From Rhodonellum psychrophilum GCM71 = DSM 17998 (GTDB taxonomy: Bacteria > Bacteroidota > Bacteroidia > Cytophagales > Cyclobacteriaceae): a stretch of DNA of 64,000 nt. The stretch is from contig NZ_KB906680.1 of assembly GCF_000381545.1 (NCBI RefSeq), positions 124,001-188,000 on the forward strand, in the 5' to 3' direction. Below are positions 53,117-61,744 of this stretch, in pieces. The notes beneath the pieces are model-generated. The model was not told the DNA's origin, did no database searches, and saw only the letters and a list, made by a program, of their open reading frames with translations. The translations under genes were made by a program, and so were the position numbers. Positions within the stretch are counted from its first letter, which is position 1, and every line of letters starts with the position of its first letter.

Positions 53117-54402
53117 TAACCAAATAGCGCACCTGCAATCGTAGCAGTCATCATACAAGCCAAAGTAGCAGCCAAAAGTGCCCTCATTCCCAATTTCGAA
53201 AGATTACCTTGCTGGTTTGGGGCGATACTTCCAATTCCTCCAACCTGAATAGCGATAGAGCTGAAATTAGAAAAACCACAAAGTGCATAGGTTGCAATTA
53301 CGATGGATTTGGGTGCAAGCGTTCCTGCCTCCTTCATTTCAGCCAAACCCAGATAGGCCACAAACTCATTGATGACCGTCTTTTGCCCCAGCAAAGATCC
53401 CACCTGAAGGGTATCTGTCCATTGAACACCGATTACCCAAGCAAAAACCCTAAAAACCTGACCCAGAATATACTCCAATGAAAAACCAGTAAACTGCCCA
53501 TCCGTACTGGAAATCACCATTGCATTGAGCCCAGTATAATGTCCTATCAAGCCTGAAAGTATGTAGTTCAGGGCCGCAATTACGGCGATGAAAGCCAGAA
53601 GCATTCCTCCAACATTCAAGGCAAGTTTGAGTCCATCACTGGCCCCTATCGACATGGCGTCGATCAGATTGACACCTAAATTTTCTTCATTTACTTCCAA
53701 CTTGTCATTTACTTTTTCCTTTTGCGTTTCCGGGATCATGATTTTTGACATTACGATCGCGGCTGGAGCATTCATGATACTGGCTCCAAGCAAATAAGCT
53801 GCAAATTTACTTTGCTCTTCAAGGCTGTCCCCTCCAAGGAAAGCTACATAGCCTGCTAAAACTCCGCCTGCGATTGTGGCCATTCCTCCCGTCATCAAGC
53901 ACATCAATTCGGATCTTGACATGGTGGGAATAAAGGGTCTCACAAGCAAGGGCGCTTCTGTTTGACCCAGGAATATGTTGCCTGCAGCCGACAGACTTTC
54001 GGCCCCCGAAAGTCTCATGGTCCTGGCCATTACCCAAGCAATGGCGAAAACTATTTTTTGAAGCACTCCCAAATAATACAGCCCGGCAGAAACCGTGGAA
54101 AAGAAAATGATCGTGGGCAAAACCTGGAAAGCAAATATAAATCCGAAAGAACTCGTCGCTAAATCCCCAAACAGGAAAGTGGCACCGTCGGAAGAAAAAC
54201 TCAGGAATTTGACAAAACCCCTGCTCACCAAAGCAAAGATACTGGCAACAAAAGGGACTTTTGTAATGAGGAAACCGAAAATGGCCTGAAGAACCACTCC
54301 TATACCTACCAGCCTCCAATCCACAGACTTTCTATGGGATGAAAAAGCAAAAGCCACAAGTAATAATACAAAGATCCCAAGTAAACCTCTAATATATTCC
54401 AT
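53116..54402 (-). CDS. NupC-type concentrative nucleoside transporter
   Basis: This 428-residue membrane protein of the CNT family has N-terminal helices, the gate/core block FLFGDLATSSFGFIFAFQVL, the GSTEAPLLVRPF-like motif (IFLGQTEAPLLVRPFIPTMS), the LMTGGMATIAGGVLAGYVAF block, and the C-terminal CGFSNFSSIAIQVGGIGSIA and PNQ motif. CNT members import nucleosides coupled to Na+ or H+. The stop codon abuts repeat copy 9. The gene is not adjacent to nucleoside catabolic genes. Confidence 0.93.
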   Translation of the reverse strand: MEYIRGLLGIFVLLLVAFAFSSHRKSVDWRLVGIGVVLQAIFGFLITKVPFVASIFALVSRGFVKFLSFSSDGATFLFGDLATSSFGFIFAFQVLPTIIFFSTVSAGLYYLGVLQKIVFAIAWVMARTMRLSGAESLSAAGNIFLGQTEAPLLVRPFIPTMSRSELMCLMTGGMATIAGGVLAGYVAFLGGDSLEEQSKFAAYLLGASIMNAPAAIVMSKIMIPETQKEKVNDKLEVNEENLGVNLIDAMSIGASDGLKLALNVGGMLLAFIAVIAALNYILSGLIGHYTGLNAMVISSTDGQFTGFSLEYILGQVFRVFAWVIGVQWTDTLQVGSLLGQKTVINEFVAYLGLAEMKEAGTLAPKSIVIATYALCGFSNFSSIAIQVGGIGSIAPNQQGNLSKLGMRALLAATLACMMTATIAGALFG

Positions 54403-54490
54403 GAAAGTATGCTAAGCGTATAAATGTTGGGATTTTGATAAATTCTAATGTGTGGGAAACACCAGCTGTTGGGCACATAAAGCTAAATTG

Positions 54491-54516
54491 AAAAGCCTGG
54501 TAGAGGCCAGGCTTTT
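54491..54516 (-). terminator. Terminator of the BFN-domain gene
   Basis: AAAAGCCTGG (54491-54500) pairs with CCAGGCTTTT (54507-54516) across a six-base loop. In the minus direction the T-rich arm follows the stop of the gene at 54521. Confidence 0.85.
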
Positions 54517-54520
54517 CAAT

Positions 54521-55126
54521 TCAATTCCTTTTGTTGATCTCGTCACGGATCCGAGCGGCTCTTTCGTAGTCTTCGTTTCCGATGGCCTCATCCAAAAGTT
54601 GGTTAAGCTTATCAAGACTGAAATCTTTCAGCGAGTCCGCGAGTTTACCCGAGGTTACGCTACCTTGACGAGAAGCTTTGCTTGGCTTTTTCGACTCCTT
54701 TTTTTCCTCCTCCTCGTTGAATTCAATCGCAGCTTCTGACATCACGCTTTCGGCGCAGAATATCGGCGCATCAAATCTCACCGCTATCGCAATTGCATCA
54801 GATGGGCGAGCATCCACTTCAATGGATTTTGAACTGTTCCTACACACGATTTTGGCAAAGAACACCCCCTCTTTCATTTCTGAAATCAGGATTTGCTCAA
54901 TGGAAAAATTAAAATTGGAGGAAAAGGCCTTGAACAGATCATGGGTCATCGGCCTGTTGGGGACAATTTTTTCTATCTCAATAGCGATTGCTTGGGCCTC
55001 AAACATACCAATGACAATCGGCAATCTTCTTATACCGCCAACTTCCCCCATGACCAAGGTAAACGACCCAGATTGGGAGTGATTTGATGATAAGCCAAGA
55101 ATTTCTAATTCGACAGTTTTATCCAC
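54521..55126 (-). CDS. Bifunctional nuclease (BFN)-domain protein with C-terminal UVR-like motif
   Basis: The 201-residue protein has a DUF151/BFN domain: MDKTVELEILGLSSNHSQSG, LPIVIGMFEAQAIAIEIE, NRPMTHDLFKAF, VFFAKIVCRNSSKSIEVDAR and RPSDAIAIAVRFDAPIFC. A charged linker (EEEEKKESKKPSKASRQ) leads to a short UvrB/UvrC-like coiled motif (LNQLLDEAIGNEDYERAARI). BFN proteins have nuclease activity in some organisms, and the physiological role in Bacteroidota is unclear. It starts 5 bases after the stop of etfA, so it may be the last gene of the etfB-etfA group. Confidence 0.88.
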   Translation of the reverse strand: MDKTVELEILGLSSNHSQSGSFTLVMGEVGGIRRLPIVIGMFEAQAIAIEIEKIVPNRPMTHDLFKAFSSNFNFSIEQILISEMKEGVFFAKIVCRNSSKSIEVDARPSDAIAIAVRFDAPIFCAESVMSEAAIEFNEEEEKKESKKPSKASRQGSVTSGKLADSLKDFSLDKLNQLLDEAIGNEDYERAARIRDEINKRN

Positions 55127-55131
55127 GGATG

Positions 55132-56100
55132 TTATTTTATAGCTTTTATTGCTGAAGTTAATTTTGGCAACACCTCAAATGCATCTCCTACGATTCCGTA
55201 GTCAGCAGCTTTGAAAAATGGCGCCTCAGGGTCTTTGTTGATCACCACGATGCACTTTGATGAATTGACACCTGCAAGATGTTGAATAGCACCCGAAATT
55301 CCAACTGCTAGGTATAAACTAGGTGCAACTTTTACTCCTGTCTGTCCGACGTGTTCGTGGTGAGGTCTCCAACCGATATCCGATACAGGCTTGGAACATC
55401 CCGTTGCAGCACCCAATTCTTTGGCCAAATCTTCTATTAAGTTCCAGTTTTCCGGACCTTTCATTCCCCGGCCACCAGAAACCACAATGTCTGCTTCTGG
55501 CAAAAGAATTTCGCCTGTTGCTTTGTCAGTCGAGATAATTTTGGTGCTAAAATTATGGTCATCAAGATTCAACTCCAATGTTTCCACTGCAGCCGTAGCA
55601 CCGTCTGTTTTTAAAGGAACCGCGTTCTTTTTGACTGCAAGGATTTTATTTTCCGAGGTCATTTCCGTCTGCGCAAAAGCCTTTCCTGTATAAATACTTC
55701 TTTTTACTTTAAAACCTGAGGAAGTATCAGGCAATTCCACAACGTTGGAAACCAAACCAGCATTTAACTTAATGGAAAGACGAGCCGCGACGGCATCTCC
55801 CAAAGAAGATTTAGCCAAAACGAGTGTCTTCGCCCCTATTTTATTAAACACCTGAGCAACTGCTTCTGCATGTGCTTGGATGATTCCAGAAGTCAGTCTG
55901 CTGTCTTTTACATGAAGGACTTTGGAGGCTCCTGCCGTACCCGTTTTGGTCAATTCGTCATCGGCTATGTCACCCAAGGCAACGGCAACGACTTCTCCCC
56001 CTCCGATTTTCTCCGAAAATGCTTTTGCAAAGGAAAGTGCCTCTAAACTTGATTTTTTGATTGCACCTTCTGATTGCTCTATATATACTAATATGGACAT
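55132..56100 (-). CDS. etfA: Electron transfer flavoprotein alpha subunit
   Basis: EtfA with EtfB carries electrons from acyl-CoA dehydrogenases. The start is the ATG at 56098-56100 (MSILVYIEQSEGAIKKSSLE), since an earlier frame opens only with TTG. The FAD-binding C-terminal part has VVSGGRGMKGPENWNLIEDL, GCSKPVSDIGWRPHHEHVGQTG-like segments (SDIGWRPHHEHVGQ) and SKCIVVINKDPEAPFFKAAD, which are EtfA signatures. It follows etfB by 30 bases and precedes the BFN gene. Confidence 0.94.
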   Translation of the reverse strand: MSILVYIEQSEGAIKKSSLEALSFAKAFSEKIGGGEVVAVALGDIADDELTKTGTAGASKVLHVKDSRLTSGIIQAHAEAVAQVFNKIGAKTLVLAKSSLGDAVAARLSIKLNAGLVSNVVELPDTSSGFKVKRSIYTGKAFAQTEMTSENKILAVKKNAVPLKTDGATAAVETLELNLDDHNFSTKIISTDKATGEILLPEADIVVSGGRGMKGPENWNLIEDLAKELGAATGCSKPVSDIGWRPHHEHVGQTGVKVAPSLYLAVGISGAIQHLAGVNSSKCIVVINKDPEAPFFKAADYGIVGDAFEVLPKLTSAIKAIK

Positions 56101-56130
56101 GATTATCTGATTTTTTGGATTCAAAATTAA

Positions 56131-56868
56131 TTAAAGAACTTTTGCTTCATTTTTCAACAACCTCACCAATTCTTCGACATTGTCTTTATCCACAAGTTTG
56201 ACACCCGCCTTGGCTGGAGGAAGTTCATAGGAAATCACGCGAGAGTTTCCTTCTTCCACTACAGGTTCCACTACTGAAAAAGGTTTGGTTCTTGCAGACA
56301 TAATCCCACGCATGTTCGGTATCTTCCATTCAGCGATTGGTTCTTGGCATCCTGCAATTAGCGGCAATTTTGCTTCCACATATTCTTTTCCTCCTTCGAT
56401 TTCCCTTGACATTTTCACTGTATCACCCTCTACTTCCAGTTTCATCACCGGAGAAATAGAAGGCATTCCCAACAGTTCACCAACCATCCCATGGACCATT
56501 CCTCCATTAAAATCGATGGATTCTCTTCCCATCAAGATCAACTCATAGCCATTGCTTTTGGCAATATGGGCGATTTGATTGGCGACAAAAAGTGAGTCTT
56601 TCGGGAAAGCGTTGACCCTGATGGCATCATCCGCACCGATGGCCAATGCTTTTCTCAAGGTAGGGTCCGAATCAGATTCCCCAACATTCATAACTGTAAG
56701 ACTTGCACCCAACTGCTCCTTCAACTCCACCGCTCTTGCCAGAGCATAGTCATCATAAGGTCCAATAATAAACTGAACGCCGTTTTTGTCAAATTGGGTA
56801 TTGTTCTCAGTAAACTGAATTTTGGATGTAGTATCCGGCACGTGTGTGATACAGACAAGAATTTTCAT
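56131..56868 (-). CDS. etfB: Electron transfer flavoprotein beta subunit
   Basis: EtfB is the AMP-binding partner of EtfA. It has 245 residues, starts MKILVCITHVPDTTSKIQFT and contains IIGPYDDYALARAVELKEQL, LAIGADDAIRVNAF and LILMGRESIDFNGGMVHGMV with the ETF loop, followed by GCQEPIAEWKIPNMRGIMSA. It is the upstream gene of the etfB-etfA unit. The gap to the divergent TPR gene (56869-56941) probably holds the promoters. Confidence 0.95.
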   Translation of the reverse strand: MKILVCITHVPDTTSKIQFTENNTQFDKNGVQFIIGPYDDYALARAVELKEQLGASLTVMNVGESDSDPTLRKALAIGADDAIRVNAFPKDSLFVANQIAHIAKSNGYELILMGRESIDFNGGMVHGMVGELLGMPSISPVMKLEVEGDTVKMSREIEGGKEYVEAKLPLIAGCQEPIAEWKIPNMRGIMSARTKPFSVVEPVVEEGNSRVISYELPPAKAGVKLVDKDNVEELVRLLKNEAKVL

Positions 56869-56941
56869 TACGTATATTTAGGTTATTTATTTATAATTTT
56901 GTGTGAATTTAGCAATTAAGGCTTTAATTAAAAAAAAATTC

Positions 56942-57271
56942 ATGAGCAATTTGTCCCGCATAGAAATCCTGAAAGAATATGCAGACCAAGAACCCGAAAA
57001 TCCCTTTAATTGGTACGCTTTGGCCTTGGAATACCAAAATTTTGACTTGGAAAAAACAAGCTATTGTTTCAATAAACTCCTGAAAGAACATAAAGGTTAT
57101 CTTCCCACCTATTATCATGCAGCCCTCTTTTTCTCGGAGAGAAACCAAATTGACTTTGCAAAAACCATTTTTGAAACCGGGATTGACTTGGCAAAAGACC
57201 AAAATAATGAAAAGGCTTTGAGGGAATTGCAAAATAGCTTCCAGAATTTCATTTTTGAAAATGATCTTTGA
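56942..57271 (+). CDS. Small TPR-type protein
   Basis: The ATG at 56942 (MSNLSRIEILKEYADQEPEN) starts a 109-residue protein with alpha-helical repeats like a tetratricopeptide motif: NPFNWYALALEYQNFDLEKT, then KGYLPTYYHAALFFSERNQI and DFAKTIFETGIDLAKDQNNE. It has no signal sequence. The function is unknown, and protein-protein contact is typical of TPR. It is encoded divergently from etfB. Confidence 0.82.
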   Translation: MSNLSRIEILKEYADQEPENPFNWYALALEYQNFDLEKTSYCFNKLLKEHKGYLPTYYHAALFFSERNQIDFAKTIFETGIDLAKDQNNEKALRELQNSFQNFIFENDL

Positions 57272-57342
57272 TTTCCCAAAAAAGGAGTATCTCCAATAGC
57301 ATTTCCTCTCATAAAGGATGGGATTGATTACCGTTCCATTAC

Positions 57343-58344
57343 TTAGTCAATTTTCACCACTATTTTCCCCAATTGCAAACCCGCTTTCATCTTATCAAAG
57401 GCCAAAACAGCATCCTCTAGTGGGAATATTTGATCCACAATCGGAATTATTTTGGATGCATTCACCAATGCAAGCATGTTGGCAAAATCCTGGTCACTTC
57501 CCATCGTGGTCCCAATGATTTGGATTTGATTCCAAAAGACCTTTCTCGCATCCAAAACTCCCGGATTTCCTTTGGTCGCGCCATAGAGCACAATTTTCCC
57601 TCCCGGACGTGCGGCTTTTATCAATTGTGACAAAGTATTCCCCATCGCACTGTCGATAATCAAATCAAATCCACCCGTCAGCGTAAGGGCTTCTTCTGTC
57701 CAATTTTCATCCTTGTAATCGAATCCAGCAGTAACGCCCATCCCAATTGCTTTGTCAATCTTGGCCTGACTGCTGCTGCTCACATACACTTCAGCACCTA
57801 GCGCCAGAGCAAATTGAACGGCAAACTGGGCCACTCCTCCTCCAAATCCTGTCACCAGAACTTTTTCCCCTGCAACGACTTTCCCTTGATACACAACAGT
57901 CCTGTAAGCGGTCACTCCTCCCAAAGGAACTGCTGCGGCTTCCTCCCAACTCAAATGCTCCGGTTTTGGATGAATACGGTCCGAGGGAACTTGCACGAAT
58001 TCGGCCAAGGTCCCATGATCCGGCATGCCGATGATTTTAAATTCTTTGGATTGGGCTTTTTGGTTGTCTCCCCAATGAAGTGCGGGGTTGATAATGACCT
58101 CCTTCCCCAGTAAGTTGGAATCCACATTCGCGCCGATTGCATCCACCACTCCTGCACCGTCCGAACCCAGTATCACCCCATCTTTCAGACCAGGATAAAG
58201 CCCCTGCCTGCACCATTCATCACGATGGTTTAGGGCCGCGGCGACAAGCCTGACCCTCACTTCGTTTTCCCCAATTCCGGGCAATTGGATTTCGGATAAC
58301 TGAATTTTTTCTGGTAAAGTACTGCTGTAGACGATTGCTTTCAT
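57343..58344 (-). CDS. Zinc-independent quinone oxidoreductase-type medium-chain dehydrogenase
   Basis: This MDR-superfamily protein of 333 residues has GIGENEVRVRLVAAALNHRD, the GSDGAGVVDAIGA block, a nucleotide-binding region LVTGFGGGVAQFAVQFALAL and KVLVTGFGGGVAQ-type loop, and ends with the usual NADPH:quinone reductase-like tail. The catalytic zinc ligands (Cys/His pairs) of alcohol dehydrogenases are not evident, so a quinone or enone reductase is more likely. Substrate is unknown. It lies just before the AT-rich patch at 58345. Confidence 0.86.
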   Translation of the reverse strand: MKAIVYSSTLPEKIQLSEIQLPGIGENEVRVRLVAAALNHRDEWCRQGLYPGLKDGVILGSDGAGVVDAIGANVDSNLLGKEVIINPALHWGDNQKAQSKEFKIIGMPDHGTLAEFVQVPSDRIHPKPEHLSWEEAAAVPLGGVTAYRTVVYQGKVVAGEKVLVTGFGGGVAQFAVQFALALGAEVYVSSSSQAKIDKAIGMGVTAGFDYKDENWTEEALTLTGGFDLIIDSAMGNTLSQLIKAARPGGKIVLYGATKGNPGVLDARKVFWNQIQIIGTTMGSDQDFANMLALVNASKIIPIVDQIFPLEDAVLAFDKMKAGLQLGKIVVKID

Positions 58345-58465
58345 GGGGTTAGATTTTTGTAAATTGAATAAAAATCATTATTACTTGGAATCTTATGTGA
58401 AATTTTATTTTTTAAGTTGCTTTTTTATTAAATCTTAATCATCGAAAAACAAAGATATTTCAATC

Positions 58466-59086
58466 TTACGTATCACCATAATAAATATCATTTATCATAT
58501 CCTCCTCACATTCTAAAGAAGAGTACCAAAGATTAGCAGTTTCTGATCTCTCTAAAAAACAATCAATTAAGGAACCTGGCCTGTCTATCTTATTAATTAT
58601 AATATTTGAAATTAATTTATTTTTAAAAATTTCGTTAATGATTAATTTATCTAATCTCGCATTAAGGTTAAAATAATTAATACCTGAAAATATTATTGAA
58701 AGTAAAACACTAAAATAAACAGCATATTGCTTATTGATATTATAATCATTTAATCCCCCATTATACAAAGGGTTATACTCCAAAGAATTTATCAAAAAGT
58801 ATGATACACAAAAAGATACGGAAATAGAAGAAATAATTAATTTATATGTATTGTGTCTCCAATAAAATAATTGGTATAAATTATAACTTCTATAATTATC
58901 CTTCTTGTTTAAATAAATAAAAAGCATAAATAAAGGTGCTAATGCTATCATATAAAAAAAATTTGCTTCTGAAATTAATATTGATAAAAATATGATTATC
59001 CCTGAAATCCAGAATACTTCAAGAAAATGAAATTTATACAATTCCAACCTCTTGATTTTAACGAAATTCTTTCTATTCACCATCAT
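58466..59086 (-). CDS. Orphan multi-span membrane protein in an AT-rich patch
   Basis: This is a 206-residue protein of unknown family with at least four hydrophobic helices (FWISGIIIFLSILISEANFF; FYMIALAPLFMLFIYL; LIISSISVSFCVSYFLI; YAVYFSVLLSIIFSGINYF). The Ile/Asn/Tyr/Lys-rich composition and A/T-ending codons differ sharply from its neighbours, a sign of foreign origin. No signal, catalytic motif or partner gene supports a function. The remnant at 59122 lies 35 bases away on the same strand, so the two may be leftovers of one inserted element. Confidence 0.65.
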   Translation of the reverse strand: MMVNRKNFVKIKRLELYKFHFLEVFWISGIIIFLSILISEANFFYMIALAPLFMLFIYLNKKDNYRSYNLYQLFYWRHNTYKLIISSISVSFCVSYFLINSLEYNPLYNGGLNDYNINKQYAVYFSVLLSIIFSGINYFNLNARLDKLIINEIFKNKLISNIIINKIDRPGSLIDCFLERSETANLWYSSLECEEDMINDIYYGDT

Positions 59087-59121
59087 GTATATACTGTTTT
59101 TTTTTTAAATTAATTTACTTC

Positions 59122-59283
59122 TTAAATCTTAATTTCCTCCTCTGTCAATTCATAAAGCTCATAAACCAATTGATCTATTTGATTTTCAAATTCAGCGGTT
59201 TCTATTTGAGGGTTATTCTTTTTGATTATTAAAATCTGATTATCATAGTTTTCGATTTCAAGTTCTTGTTCGATAGATGGTAT
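59122..59283 (-). pseudogene. C-terminal remnant of a DNA methyltransferase/restriction gene
   Basis: On the minus strand a 53-codon open stretch ends at TAA (59122-59124), preceded by an in-frame TAA at 59284-59286, and has no start. Its translation ends NQIDQLVYELYELTEEEIKI, the tail I associate with Eco57I-type and N-6 adenine methyltransferase/restriction proteins. The rest of the gene is missing, so this is a decayed fragment. Beyond it (59290-59640) only AT-rich sequence with no credible frame is seen. Confidence 0.65.
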
Positions 59284-59762
59284 TTATAGATTAGGTTGAT
59301 CTTGAAAAGCTCAATATCAATCCACATGTGTTTAACCTTCAGAAAAGCTTTATTGAATGCCTATCTAGGTTTTAAAACATTGATTTCTGCACACATTTAA
59401 AAATAGATCTGTTATGGGAGAACGATATTTTTGGTATTTCTTCGGTCTGGCTTTTAAAATAAAGGATTCTGTTTAATTTTTTACGTAAGAAAAGGCAAAA
59501 GTTTAAAAATCCAAGCCATAACAAGAGAAACCATTACTATAGTAAAAAATAACTTTGCATTCTCTAACCGCTTTATCTATTCAAATTCAATGATATTTCA
59601 TTTTTAAAAAACATTTATAAAGAAAAATTAAAATATTAAGTATCAAGTTTAAGAATTGTGGGCGTAGATTCTTTCAAATCCCCAAACCAAATCAAAAAAC
59701 TAATAGATTTCTCAAGCCCATCATTTAAAATTGGATCGAGAAAGAGAACTAAAATTCAAAAC
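59284..59762. other. AT-rich decayed region before dnaB
   Basis: About 480 AT-rich bases have stops in all frames and no repeat copy or RNA gene that I can support. They continue the compositional anomaly begun at 58345 and probably represent degenerated remains of the inserted sequence. Confidence 0.45.
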
Positions 59763-61349
59763 TTAAAATGGCGCAGGTTCATTGCTGCCGAATCCTCCGG
59801 AAAATGGATCTTCGTTTCCTCCGCCATTGGCTTTGCTGCCCAGACGGATGGTGTTGCTGGTATCAAAGCTTTGACCGCCCGCTGCACTTGGGAATTTACT
59901 ACCATAGAGTGCATCTTCGGCTTTATAAGGAACGTTCAATTCCAAATCGGTGAATTTGGTGTACTTGCCGATGAAGCGCAACTTCACGTTTTGAAGGGAA
60001 CCGTTTCTGTGCTTGGCGATGATTACTTCCCCCACGCCTGCGGTTGAATGTCCATCTTCATCTTCGGTAATGCCGTAATATTCAGGTCTGTAAAGGAACA
60101 TAACGATATCCGCATCCTGCTCGATGGCTCCTGATTCCCTCAAATCCGATAGCTGTGGACGCTTGTCTCCTCCCCTGGTCTCTACAGCCCTTGAAAGCTG
60201 GGAAAGGGCAATGACAGGCACACTCAGTTCTTTTGCGATTTTCTTCAAAGCCCTTGAAATACTGGCAATCTCCTGCTCACGGTTTCCACCTCCGCCGGAT
60301 TTGCTGTCTCCTGACATCAACTGAAGGTAATCAATCACGATCATCTGTATGTCATGTTGCGCCTTGAGCTTCCTGCATTTCGCCCTTAATTCCAAGATAG
60401 TCAAAGCAGGTGTATCATCCACAAAAAGCGGGGCTTTGGAAAGTTTTGCGGTTTTGTGAACCAGCTGCTCCCATTCATAATCCGCCAAATTTCCCTTTTT
60501 GATTTTTTCCGAGTCCAATTCTGCCTCCGAGGAGATGAGTCGGTTGACAAGTTGAACTGAAGCCATCTCCAGGGAGAAAATCGCAACGGGCCTGTTGTGG
60601 TCCACTGCGGCATTCCGCAATACCGAAAGGACAAAGGCAGTCTTCCCCATAGCAGGTCGGGCGGCGATGATGACCAAATCCGATTTTTGCCAGCCTGAAG
60701 TCACCCGGTCCAAAGCCGTAAAACCGCTTGGGACACCGGTAAGCCCATCCTTTTGGCCTTTTTTGGCTTCAAGTTCCTGAATGGCTTCCTTCATGATGGA
60801 TTTCAAGTCGGAATAATTTTTTCTGATGTTCTTTTCCGAAATTTCAAAAAGTGACTGTTCCATTTTGTCCAAGAGCTCAAATACATCTGTGGTATCTTCA
60901 AAAGCTTCTTTTTGGACTTCGCCGGAGATGCGGATCATCTCTCTTTTCATGGCCTGCTCGGTGATGATCCTCGCATGGAATTCAATATTGGCAGCGGAGG
61001 AGACCTTTGAAGTCAGCTCGGTGATAAAAAATGCACCACCTGCGATTTCAAGTTTGCCGTTTTTCCTCAACTGGTTTGTCACTGTCAACAAATCAATGGG
61101 TTGACTTTCTGAAAACAAATCCAAGATCGCAGAATAGATGGCTTTGTGCGCTTCCTTGTAGAAACTCTCGGGCTGGAGCATATCCACTACAGCCGTCAAA
61201 GCTTCTTTTTCAAGCATCAACGCACCCAAAACAGCTTCTTCCAGTTCAATCGCCTGGGGAGGCAATTTTCCAAGACCGATTTGATTGGATGAATCGGGCT
61301 TTCGACGACCTGTGAGCCTGTCTTTTCCTGCTGGTTTATTTTCTGACAT
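59763..61349 (-). CDS. dnaB: Replicative DNA helicase (DnaB)
   Basis: DnaB unwinds DNA at the replication fork. The start is the ATG at 61347-61349 (MSENKPAGKDRLTGRRKPDS), since the longer frame opens with TTG. The N-terminal domain has PPQAIELEEAVLGALMLE. The RecA-type core has IIAARPAMGKTAFVLSVLRN with Walker A, FSLEMASVQLVNRLIS, MIVIDYLQLMSG and LSQLSRAVETRGGDKRPQLS, then DLRESGAIEQDADIVMFLYR. The short Gly/Asn-rich tail is typical. It has 528 residues and no intein. Confidence 0.96.
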   Translation of the reverse strand: MSENKPAGKDRLTGRRKPDSSNQIGLGKLPPQAIELEEAVLGALMLEKEALTAVVDMLQPESFYKEAHKAIYSAILDLFSESQPIDLLTVTNQLRKNGKLEIAGGAFFITELTSKVSSAANIEFHARIITEQAMKREMIRISGEVQKEAFEDTTDVFELLDKMEQSLFEISEKNIRKNYSDLKSIMKEAIQELEAKKGQKDGLTGVPSGFTALDRVTSGWQKSDLVIIAARPAMGKTAFVLSVLRNAAVDHNRPVAIFSLEMASVQLVNRLISSEAELDSEKIKKGNLADYEWEQLVHKTAKLSKAPLFVDDTPALTILELRAKCRKLKAQHDIQMIVIDYLQLMSGDSKSGGGGNREQEIASISRALKKIAKELSVPVIALSQLSRAVETRGGDKRPQLSDLRESGAIEQDADIVMFLYRPEYYGITEDEDGHSTAGVGEVIIAKHRNGSLQNVKLRFIGKYTKFTDLELNVPYKAEDALYGSKFPSAAGGQSFDTSNTIRLGSKANGGGNEDPFSGGFGSNEPAPF

Positions 61350-61376
61350 GGGACAAATGTAAGAGGTTTGGGCCAA

Positions 61377-61744
61377 AGGTTTTAAACAATTTATGCACGA
61401 GTTATCAACAAATTCGCTAACATCTAATCAATCAATCTCCTATCTACCACCCATCGGATTTTTAGGGATATTGTTTTGGAACATTCTTCCTCGTTTCTGT
61501 CCCATTGCAGTTTTTATATAAAAATAAAAAAAAACAATTGGGCATGAAATCCAGCGGATACTTTCCAAAAAGGACATGATAAACCTTACCTTTGACCAAT
61601 TGGAGGAAATTAAATTTTCAAAGGAAAAATCAGCCCCATTTTCCAAGGTCTTGAAAAACATGAAATTGACTTTCCTTCCCTCAAGGTCCTTATCTTTAAC
61701 GATGGAATTATAATATTATTCAACATTTGAATCACCCTCAAAAA
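61377..61744. other. Intergenic stretch between dnaB and mpl, no clear gene
   Basis: A short frame begins near 61577 (MINLTFDQLEEIKFSKEKSA) but ends in a stop after about 45 codons, and its 3' half reads better in another frame. With no homology in view I do not call it a gene. No terminator or repeat copy is visible. Confidence 0.35.

Noticed and set aside
61382-61420. TTATCAACA-like sequence upstream of dnaB resembling a DnaA box
   Set aside because: Only one box with one mismatch is seen, with no cluster of boxes, no AT-rich unwinding element arrangement and no dnaA/dnaN genes nearby, so an origin is not supported.
61577-61714. 45-codon frame starting MINLTFDQLEEIKFSKEKSA
   Set aside because: It is short, ends abruptly, the 3' half reads better in another frame, and no homology or signal supports it.
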